From: Muribaculaceae bacterium
GTDB taxonomy: Bacteria; Bacteroidota; Bacteroidia; Bacteroidales; Muribaculaceae
Length of the DNA stretch: 13,881 nt
NCBI GenBank assembly: GCA_009775195.1
Contig: VSPF01000075.1
Coordinates: forward strand, 1 to 13,881
Direction: 5' to 3'
A program made the translations under genes and the position numbers. Positions 6,729 through 13,700 of this stretch are shown here, in pieces (the stretch's first letter is position 1; the number at the start of each line of letters is the position of its first letter). The notes under the pieces were generated by a model. The model was not told where the DNA came from, searched no databases, and saw only the letters and a list, made by a program, of their open reading frames with translations.

Positions 6729-7762
6729 GCCGTCGCAATATCATACTCATAATTGCCTTTATCGCCATCATCATAGTCATGATGGTGGCTGGCAATGTAA
6801 TAATCGTAGCAGAAAAACTTGCTTCAGCAGCCCATTTCCCGGCTTTGGAATACATCATCTACGCTGTGCTGGCCGCGCTGTTTCTCTACATCTTTATCAC
6901 GCCTATCGCGCGTATACACATGACGCCCGAGCTGCCGCGCCTGTCGGTCGAACCGGGTGAAAACATGACGGCTCTGCGCGCCCTGGCGCAGTCGCTGGCC
7001 AAGACCATGGACTATATCCCCGACAAGGCGGTGCGCCACTCTCATACCGAAAAATATCGACGACGTGTAGCCATGGCCGGGAATAACGCCGCCGCCCTCA
7101 GCACCACTGTCGAAGAGGAAATCGCCAACCGTTTCAGCGGCAACAAAGAGTTGGACGTCAAGGGCATCAACAAGCGCATCACCGACTGGGCTGCAAGCTC
7201 GTTTATGATTACCGCCGTGTCGCAAAATGGCAAGTTCGACACCATCAGCAGCATCTATATCAACATCCGCATGATAGCCGACCTTGTGCGTGCCGCCGGT
7301 TTCCGCCCCACGCGCAGGCAGATGTTCAGGCTATACTCTACCGTGTTGGTTACAAGCCTGATGACCTTCGTTCTTTCCGACGCACTCGATGATACGCCCG
7401 ACGTGTCACCCTTTGCGCACCTTGGTGAAGATGCTGCCGATGATGCCGCCACCGATGATGACAGTGCGTTTTCGCCATACGCAATACTCAAAAGCATCAA
7501 AATACCCGGCTTCGTGCTCGGCAGCGCTCTCGACGGTGCGGCAAATGCATTGATGACTATGCGAATAGGCTATATCACATCGAGTTACCTCACGGAAGGT
7601 GCCCAGGCCTTCCGTGGGTTGGCAGCAAAACGCGCCATCAAACGCCAGGCCATGCGTCAAGCCTTCTCTGGTCTTCCATCGGTCATTGCAGCCGGCTCGT
7701 CGGTAATCGGTAAGACGGCCACATCGGCCCTGCTCAAAATATTCAAGAACCGGGCCTCATAA
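6725..7762 (+). CDS. YcjF/DUF697-like inner-membrane protein, partner of the GTPase
   Basis: The 345-aa protein has two N-terminal membrane helices (residues about 6-29 and 40-60). A soluble helical region follows (70-150). From about 155 to 290 the sequence resembles the DUF697 domain of E. coli YcjF: the pattern ITAVSQNGKFDTISSIYIN, then IRMIADLVRAAGFRPTRRQM, then FRLYSTVLVTSLMTF and, after an insert, GSALDGAANALMTMRIGY, matches the order ALSPFALFD, NTRLINRVAALYG, RLFRLV and GAGLLTARLGIKA remembered from YcjF. The insert (about 222-250) is strongly acidic (EDAADDAATDDD) and is encoded by GATGCC-like near-repeats. The C-terminus is basic. DUF697 proteins are typically encoded beside, or fused to, P-loop GTPases; here the start codon overlaps the stop of the dynamin-like GTPase, so the two are probably translationally coupled and act together at the membrane. 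The match was judged by eye. Confidence 0.75.
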   Translation: MSRRNIILIIAFIAIIIVMMVAGNVIIVAEKLASAAHFPALEYIIYAVLAALFLYIFITPIARIHMTPELPRLSVEPGENMTALRALAQSLAKTMDYIPDKAVRHSHTEKYRRRVAMAGNNAAALSTTVEEEIANRFSGNKELDVKGINKRITDWAASSFMITAVSQNGKFDTISSIYINIRMIADLVRAAGFRPTRRQMFRLYSTVLVTSLMTFVLSDALDDTPDVSPFAHLGEDAADDAATDDDSAFSPYAILKSIKIPGFVLGSALDGAANALMTMRIGYITSSYLTEGAQAFRGLAAKRAIKRQAMRQAFSGLPSVIAAGSSVIGKTATSALLKIFKNRAS

Positions 7763-7781
7763 TTTAAATTTTAGACGATGA

Positions 7782-7833
7782 TATTTGGTTAGTCGCGACA
7801 TTATAAGTATTTTTGTCATGAACTAACCAAATA
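7782..7833. repeat. 12-bp perfect inverted repeat spanning the promoter of the next gene
   Basis: TATTTGGTTAGT (7782-7793) is repeated in inverse as ACTAACCAAATA (7822-7833) across a 28-nt spacer, with arm centres 40 bp apart. The spacer holds a further GACA/TGTC pairing (7797-7800 with 7814-7817). The left arm contains the -33 element and the right arm lies at the expected transcription start. It could be a pair of operator sites, or, in transcripts reading through from the upstream operon, a hairpin acting as terminator. No T-run follows it. Confidence 0.75.
7784..7815 (+). promoter_or_regulatory. Consensus Bacteroidota promoter for the dual-hydrolase gene
   Basis: The -33 element TTTG (7784-7787), a 20-nt spacer and the -7 element TATTTTTG (7808-7815) match the Bacteroidota primary-sigma consensus TTTG / TAnnTTTG exactly. 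Transcription would start near 7821-7823, giving an untranslated leader of about 27 nt before the ATG at 7849. Confidence 0.75.
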
Positions 7834-7848
7834 ACTATCTTCAACATT

Positions 7849-9690
7849 ATGCAGGTAAAAAGGATTTTGCTCCCTGCCATCACGGCCATGGGGATGCTCG
7901 TCGCAGGCAACGCACACGCCCGCGACATCAATGTTATGACCTATAACGTGCGCAGCGGACTCGGCCTCGACCGTCTACGCACACCCGAACGGTCTGCCGC
8001 CGTTATAGCCGGCATCGGGCCCGACATTGTGGCCGTGCAAGAGGTCGACAGCGCCACACGGCGCAGCAGCAACCAGTTCGTCCTCGGCGAAATCGCCGCA
8101 CGCACGGCTATGATGCCCCTCTTCGCCCCTGCAATTGACCACGATGGCGGACGCTATGGCATAGGCTTGCTGAGCCGCAAAGCTCCCATCTCGACCAAGA
8201 GCATAGCCCTGCCGGGAAGCGAGGAGCCACGACGACTCATCATCGCCGAGTTTGACGACTTTGTAGCCGTGTGCACACACCTGTCGCTCACGCCGGCCGA
8301 CGCCCTTGCATCGACCGATATAATACGCCGCGAAGCTGCATCATACGCTCCTAAACCGTTCATCCTCATGGGTGACTTCAACTCAGTGCCCGACTCCGAA
8401 GTAATAAAAAGGCTCAAAGAAGACTTCGTGATGATTGGCAAGGAGGGCACACCAACCTTCCCGGCCGACAATCCCGACCGCCAGCTCGACTACATCATGG
8501 TTGCCAACTGCCCCGACGTCTATGGCCACAATGTGCGCGTCATAGCCGATACAATCTCTTCTGACCACAGGCCGGTCGTGGCGACCATCAGCATACCGAC
8601 TCCTGTAGAGGAAATCTTCGGCTCCAATATGCCCTATCTGCAAAACGTCACTCCCGACGGCGCCACAATAATGTACCAGACCAATGTGCTATGCAGCTCG
8701 AAGGTCGAATTCGGCACCGACACGGCAGACCTCAAATCGGCGCGGCAGCTTGTCGGCGGACAGGAAATGGTACACGACATACAGCACAAGGTACGTCTCG
8801 ACAGCCTCATCCCGGGGGCAACCTATTTCTACAGGGTCCGCGCACGCGAAATACTCGACAACCAGGCATATTTCAAACGCTTCGGCCGCGAGGCTGTTAC
8901 GCCCTTCTATAGCTTCAAAGTGCCCGAAAAGAACTGCAAGGACTTCACGGCTCTTATTCTCAACGACCTCCACGGCAACAAGGTCCTTATCAATGCCATG
9001 TCGCGACTGGCGGCCGACATACCCCACGACCTGATAATATTCAACGGCGACTGCCTGAGCGAACCATCAAGCCGCGCCGCCGCCATCGCCGACCTGCAGT
9101 CATTGGTACACGCCTTCGACCTTGCCGACAATCACGGCCTTTTCATACGCGGCAACCACGAAATCCGCAACGCATACTCGTCGGGGGCACCGTCGCTCTT
9201 CGACCGTCCCGACGATGTGACCTACGGGGCCTTCACGCTCGGCGACATACGCTTTGTCACCCTCGACTGCGGCGAAGACAAGCCCGACGACACATGGGTT
9301 TACTACGGGCTTAACGATTTCACCGACCTGCGCCGACAGCAGGCCGACTTTTTGAAAAAGGAAATCAAGTCGAAAGACTTCAAAAAAGCCTCGCGACACC
9401 TATTGATTCACCATATCCCCGTCTGGGGCAATACAGACAAATATCAGCCCTGCACCGAGATGTGGGCGCCCCTCCTCGCCAAGACCGGCTTTGACGCCGA
9501 CATTGCCGGCCATACGCACCGCTATAATGTCATCAAGGCAAAAGCCCAGGGCAACCCGGCCCTGACCATCGTAGGCGGTGGCCCGGAACTGAACGCAGCC
9601 ACTATGACAGTGGTCGAGAAGAAAGGCGACAAGTTAGAAATCCGTGTACTCGATGCCTCGGGTAGCGTCCTCGACAAGTTTGAGTTATAG
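7849..9690 (+). CDS. Exported dual hydrolase: endonuclease/exonuclease/phosphatase domain fused to a metallophosphoesterase
   Basis: The 613-aa product has a signal peptide with an A-x-A cleavage site (NAHA-RD, after residue 24), so it acts in the periplasm or outside the cell. Domain 1 (about 26-248) is an endonuclease/exonuclease/phosphatase fold with its catalytic residues: N33 in TYNVRSG, E65 in VAVQEVD, H144, D176 and N178 in GDFN, D214 in LDYIMV, and D239-H240 in SSDHRP. Domain 2 (about 256-358) resembles the N-terminal beta-sandwich of purple acid phosphatases (TPDGATIMYQT, IPGATYFYRVRA). Domain 3 (about 365-585) is a calcineurin-like phosphoesterase with all metal ligands in order: D373-x-H375, G400-D401, G435-N436-H437-E438, H521/H522, and G554-H555-T556-H557. 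Substrates cannot be read from the sequence; extracellular nucleic acids, sugar phosphates, phospholipids or inositol phosphates are possible. It probably recovers phosphate from such material in two steps. Its 3' end overlaps the convergent phosphodiesterase gene by 6 nt. Confidence 0.9.
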   Translation: MQVKRILLPAITAMGMLVAGNAHARDINVMTYNVRSGLGLDRLRTPERSAAVIAGIGPDIVAVQEVDSATRRSSNQFVLGEIAARTAMMPLFAPAIDHDGGRYGIGLLSRKAPISTKSIALPGSEEPRRLIIAEFDDFVAVCTHLSLTPADALASTDIIRREAASYAPKPFILMGDFNSVPDSEVIKRLKEDFVMIGKEGTPTFPADNPDRQLDYIMVANCPDVYGHNVRVIADTISSDHRPVVATISIPTPVEEIFGSNMPYLQNVTPDGATIMYQTNVLCSSKVEFGTDTADLKSARQLVGGQEMVHDIQHKVRLDSLIPGATYFYRVRAREILDNQAYFKRFGREAVTPFYSFKVPEKNCKDFTALILNDLHGNKVLINAMSRLAADIPHDLIIFNGDCLSEPSSRAAAIADLQSLVHAFDLADNHGLFIRGNHEIRNAYSSGAPSLFDRPDDVTYGAFTLGDIRFVTLDCGEDKPDDTWVYYGLNDFTDLRRQQADFLKKEIKSKDFKKASRHLLIHHIPVWGNTDKYQPCTEMWAPLLAKTGFDADIAGHTHRYNVIKAKAQGNPALTIVGGGPELNAATMTVVEKKGDKLEIRVLDASGSVLDKFEL

Positions 9691-10194
9691 CCCGCTGCGC
9701 CTTGTGCCGAGTTCTACGACCTCGCAGTCGCGCATAGCAGCCCCGTCAATGACAAGGCGTATGAGTGTGCGCACCTTCTGCCAGCCCTGATTGCCGGCCG
9801 CTCCCGAATTGACATGCAGCAAACCGAGCTCTTTGTCATACATCACTTTGAGTATGTGGGAGTGGCCGTCGACCATCAAGCCTATACCGTTTTCGCGGAG
9901 AAGTTTTTTCATACCCGGGGCCCAACGTCCCGGGTAACCGCCTATGTGCGTCATCAGCACCTTCACATCCTCGACCGTAAAAATGTCGAGTTCGGGGCAC
10001 TTGCGACGCACCATGCCGGTGTCTACATTGCCGGCCACGGCGCGGACGGTTGGCACAATGTCGGCCAACCGCTCTATTATATCGTAGTCTCCCACGTCGC
10101 CGGCATGCCACACCTCGTCGCAATCGGCAAAATGGATTGCAAACCTGTCGTCCCACATGCCGTGGGTATCGCTGAGTATGCCAATCCGTTTCAT
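9685..10194 (-). CDS. YfcE/MJ0936-family metallophosphoesterase
   Basis: This 169-aa protein is a compact, single-domain cytoplasmic phosphodiesterase of the YfcE type, with a complete set of dinuclear metal ligands: D9-x-H11 (SDTHG), D33 (GDVGD), N56 (AGNVD), H83 (MTHIGG), and H111-x-H113 (DGHSH). Length and motif order match the family, members of which hydrolyse phosphodiesters in vitro; the physiological substrate is generally unclear. The segment after the strand LLHVN reads NSGAAG where the family usually has NPG-type residues, so a proline is replaced by serine. The start codon overlaps the stop of the upstream small TPR gene (ATGA), so the two form a coupled pair. The stop overlaps the convergent dual-hydrolase gene by 6 nt, with no room for a terminator between them. 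Confidence 0.92.
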   Translation of the reverse strand: MKRIGILSDTHGMWDDRFAIHFADCDEVWHAGDVGDYDIIERLADIVPTVRAVAGNVDTGMVRRKCPELDIFTVEDVKVLMTHIGGYPGRWAPGMKKLLRENGIGLMVDGHSHILKVMYDKELGLLHVNSGAAGNQGWQKVRTLIRLVIDGAAMRDCEVVELGTRRSGL

Positions 10195-10445
10195 GGGTTA
10201 TAGAGGTCGTGGTTATAGAAATCCATAATCTGCCGCGCCTGCTCGAGGGCTGTCGCGGCAGGGCCGTCAGGCTCGTCAGCAGCCGAGCGCGAATAAAGGC
10301 TCATAGCCTCGCCACGCCGACCGCGCTTCCATGCCACACGGCCAAGCATATATAGCGACCAGGCATCCTCACGCCCGTCGAGCAAAGCCTCGACCTCGTC
10401 GAGCCTGTTCGCCTCAAACAAACTTATAATCTTGTCTTTATCCAT
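10191..10445 (-). CDS. Small TPR-like protein
   Basis: The 84-aa protein is mainly helical, with one recognisable tetratricopeptide-like unit at about residues 28-61 (W29, L34-G35, A38, G42, A47, Y51, A55-A56 and P59 in the usual spacing). It ends in a polar tail, FYNHDLYNP. It probably mediates protein-protein contact; no catalytic motif is present. The ATG at 10445 was preferred over an in-frame TTG at 10499, because the upstream extension (STHWRVAFNISSF) does not look like part of a TPR fold and ATG is the normal start here. It overlaps the YfcE-family gene by 4 nt (ATGA), suggesting that the two products are made together and may interact. Confidence 0.8.
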   Translation of the reverse strand: MDKDKIISLFEANRLDEVEALLDGREDAWSLYMLGRVAWKRGRRGEAMSLYSRSAADEPDGPAATALEQARQIMDFYNHDLYNP

Positions 10446-10550
10446 AAATGAACTGATGTTAAACGCCACTCTCCAGTGGGTAGATTTGGTCTTTGACAAG
10501 TTGCTGATGTAATATACATGAAGACAAAAATTTCAAAAGTTACATAAAAT

Positions 10551-10586
10551 CTTTATGTCCTTTATGCCTTTGTGTCTTTTTGTTTC
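10551..10586. repeat. Imperfect short tandem repeat
   Basis: Four consecutive 8-10-nt units share the pattern CTTT(A/G)TG(T/C)C on the plus strand, giving a pyrimidine-rich run. The array is non-coding and lies between the rpoC terminator and the start of the TPR gene. Confidence 0.55.
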
Positions 10587-10639
10587 TTCCAATCAGACTA
10601 CCACCACTTTCTCGGATTCGGAGTAGCGCAATTCTGCCT

Positions 10640-10647
10640 CAAATATA
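10640..10647 (-). promoter_or_regulatory. Possible -7 element for the TPR/phosphodiesterase pair
   Basis: Read on the minus strand the sequence is TATATTTG, an exact TAnnTTTG match placed just after the rpoC terminator. No TTTG lies at the expected -33 distance, because that stretch is occupied by the terminator stem. A transcript from here would have a leader of nearly 190 nt. Confidence 0.3.
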
Positions 10648-10653
10648 CAATAA

Positions 10654-10680
10654 ACCTCGGAGAGGCAGCCTCTCCGAGGT
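10654..10680 (-). terminator. Intrinsic terminator of rpoC
   Basis: A perfect 12-bp GC-rich stem (ACCTCGGAGAGG 10654-10665 with CCTCTCCGAGGT 10669-10680) closes a 3-nt loop, 43 nt past the rpoC stop. On the minus strand it runs into TTTATTGTATATTTG, a weak T tract. A smaller stem (CCTGA/TCAGG, 10701-10714) lies between it and the stop codon. Confidence 0.85.
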
Positions 10681-10723
10681 CTAATTTTTCTATAGCGTAA
10701 CCTGACGAGTCAGGCCGTTGTTA

Positions 10724-13700
10724 TCAGTCGTTGGTCACTTCGACTGCTTCGACGTCGACTGGCCTTGAACGGTAGTCGTTGACGGCGTCGGCATCGTCGC
10801 TGCTGGTCACAACCAAGCTGTCGTATTCGCGCAGGCCCGTACCGGCAGGGATGAGGTGACCGCAAATCACGTTCTCCTTCATACCCTCGAGCGGATCGGT
10901 CTTGCCCTGAATAGCGGCCTCGTTGAGCACCTTGGTAGTTTCCTGGAACGATGCAGCCGAGATAAAGCTCGATGTCTGCAATGCGCTACGGGTAATACCC
11001 TGGAGGATTTGCTCGGAAGTTGCAGGCTGGGCGTCGCGAACGATTACCTGCTTGAGGTCGCGCTGCTTGAGAAGCGAGTTCTCGTCGCGCAACTTGCGGG
11101 CGGTGATAATCTGGCCTTCCTGCAGCGTCTCGCTGTCACCCGGGTCTACCACATATTTCTTACCCCAGATACGGTCGTTCTCGTCGATGAAGTCGCGCTT
11201 GTCGACTATCTGCTCGGGCAGGAAGTTGGTATCGCCGGCATCGAGGATTTTGACCTTGCGCATCATCTGGCGCACGATGACCTCGAAGTGCTTGTCGTTG
11301 ATTTTCACACCCTGCATACGGTAGACGTCCTGTACCTCGTTGACGATATACTCCTGCACGGCTGTCGGACCCATGATGTTGAGGATGTCGGCCGGGGTGA
11401 TGGCACCGTCGGAAAGTTTGGTACCGGCACGCACAACGTCGTTCTCCTGCACGAGGAGCTGCTTCGACAGGGGCACGAGATATTTCTTGGGGTCGCCGAA
11501 TTTCGGGGTGATGGTAATCTCGCGGTTGCCTCGTTTGATTTTTCCGAAAGTCACCTGGCCGTCAACCTCTGCAACAATGGCGGGGTTCGACGGGTTGCGT
11601 GCCTCGAAGAGCTCGGTAACACGGGGCAGACCACCGGTGATATCGCCGGCACCCTCGGTAGTACGGGTAATCTTGGCAAATGTGTCGCCGGCCTCGATTT
11701 CCTCGCCCTCCTTGTAGATGAGGTGCGCACCCACGGGCAGCGAGTATGTGGCCAAGATATTGCCTGTAGCGTCGAGAATTTCGACAGAAGGCACATGCTG
11801 GCGGTCACGCGACTCGATAATCACGCGGTCTTCGGTGGCGGCGTGGCCCTCGGAGTCGTTGCGGAAGGTGACGTTCTCAATCAGGTCGATATAGTGAACC
11901 TTGCCCGAGAACTCCGAGATGATGACGTTGTTGAAGGGGTCCCACTCGCAGACAACGTCGCCGGGCTTGAGCTCGGCACCGTTGCCGAAGAAGAGCTTCG
12001 AACCATAGGGTATCTGTGCGCTCATCAGCTGCAGGCCGGTGTTGTTGTCGTAGATGCGCATCTCGGCAAGACGGCCGATGACTACTTCGTAGCCCTTGTC
12101 GGTCTTGACGGTACGGACCTCTTCGAGTTCGAGCTTGCCGTCGTATTTCGACACAAGTTTGTTGGCAGCCGAGGTATTGGTAGCCACACCACCGACGTGG
12201 AATGTACGCAGGGTAAGCTGTGTACCAGGTTCGCCAATCGACTGGGCGGCGATTACGCCGACAGCCTCGCCCTTCTGTACCATGCGGAGGTTCGACAGGT
12301 TGCGGCCATAGCACTTGGCGCAGACACCGCGTTTGCTCTCGCAGGTAAGGACTGAACGGATTTCAACACTCTCGATGGGCGATGCGTCGATGATATCGGC
12401 TGCATCGTCTTTGATTTCCTCGCCGGCTGCAACGATGAGTTCGCCGGTGATGGGGTGTATGATGTCGTGGACAGAAACACGGCCGAGGATGCGTTCGCCA
12501 AGCGAAGCGACAACCTCGTCGTTGTTCTTGATTGCCGTGCATACCAGGCCGCGCAGCGTGCCGCAGTCTTCCTCGTTGATAATCACGTCGTGTGCCACGT
12601 CGACAAGACGGCGTGTGAGGTAACCGGCATCGGCGGTCTTAAGCGCGGTATCGGCAAGACCCTTGCGGGCACCGTGGGTCGAGATGAAGTACTCGAGCAC
12701 CGAAAGGCCTTCCTTGAAGTTCGCAAGAATAGGGTTCTCGATAATCTGGCCGCCTTCGGCACCTGCCTTCTGGGGCTTGGCCATAAGGCCACGCATACCG
12801 GCAAGCTGGCGAATCTGGTCCTTAGAACCACGGGCACCAGAGTCAAGCATCATGTAGATGGCGTTGAAGCCCTGGTTGGCCTCGCTCATCTGCTTCATAA
12901 GTATGTTGGTGAGGCGGGTGTTGACCTGTGTCCAGATATCGATAATCTGCTGGTAACGTTCCTTGTCAGAGATAAAGCCCATCTGGAAGTTCTGCATCAC
13001 CTCGTCGACCTGACGGTAGCCTTCGGCAACGATTTCTTCCTTTTCTGGCGGTATGAGCACGTCGCCGAGGTTGAACGACAAACCGCCCTTGAAGGCCATG
13101 TAGTAACCGAGGTTCTTGATATCGTCGAGGAACTTGGCCGAACGGGGTATGCCGCATTTCTTGATGACGCGGGCGATGATGTCGCGGAGCGACTTCTTAG
13201 ACAGGATAGTATTGATATAGCCAATCTGCTCGGGCACATACTGGTTTACCAGCACGCGGCCGACCGATGTGTCCTTGACCAGGTGGCGGATTTTGTTGCC
13301 GTTCTCGTCTACGTCGTCGACCATCACGGTAATCGGGGCGTGCAGGGTCACGCGGCCCTCGTTATAGGCAATCTGGGCTTCTTCGGGGCCGTAGAAGATA
13401 TGGCCCTCGCCCTTGTCGCCGGGGCGCAGCTTGGTGATGTAGTAAAGACCGAGTACCATGTCCTGCGAGGGCACGGTGATAGGTGCGCCGTTGGCAGGGT
13501 TGAGGATGTTGTGCGAACCGAGCATGAGCATCTGGGCCTCGAGGATAGCCTCGTTGCCGAGAGGCAGGTGCACGGCCATCTGGTCACCGTCGAAGTCGGC
13601 ATTGAACGCCGTACATGCGAGGGGGTGCAGCTGGATTGCCTTGCCTTCAATCAGTTTGGGCTGGAAGGCCTGGATACCGAGTCGGTGAAGTGTCGGGGCA

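Larger units (their letters stand above)
10446..10723. other. AT-rich intergenic region between rpoC and the TPR/phosphodiesterase pair
   Basis: This 278-nt gap has no convincing gene. It holds the rpoC terminator (10654-10680) and a TAnnTTTG match on the minus strand (10640-10647). It also holds four imperfect 8-10-nt tandem units (10551-10586: CTTTATGTC, CTTTATGCC, TTTGTGTC, TTTTTGTTTC) and a CATAAA/TTTATG hairpin (10543-10557). A small stem (CCACT/AGTGG, 10466-10479) lies in the leader of the TPR gene. The minus-strand TAACTTTTG at 10534-10542 is another imperfect -7 candidate. Confidence 0.6.

Noticed and set aside
7589..7618. Inverted repeat CACGGAAGG/CCTTCCGTG inside the DUF697-like gene
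   Set aside because: It is intragenic, encodes ordinary residues, has no T-run, and is within what GC-rich coding sequence produces by chance.
4887..9690. The GTPase and the dual hydrolase are both exactly 613 residues long
   Set aside because: The sequences are unrelated (P-loop dynamin versus phosphoesterase folds); the equal length is coincidence, not duplication.
9913..10070. Short inverted repeats (ACCCGGG/CCCGGGT and GGTTGGC/GCCAACC) inside the phosphodiesterase gene
   Set aside because: Seven-bp stems within a coding sequence, without T tracts, are most simply chance.
10446..10499. 18-codon N-terminal extension of the small TPR protein from a TTG start
   Set aside because: It has no supporting motif; the ATG at 10445 gives a compact TPR-like protein.
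10856..12355. Long open frame antisense to rpoC (499 codons, plus strand)
   Set aside because: Same artefact as above: shadow of conserved rpoC codons, with no recognisable motif or promoter.
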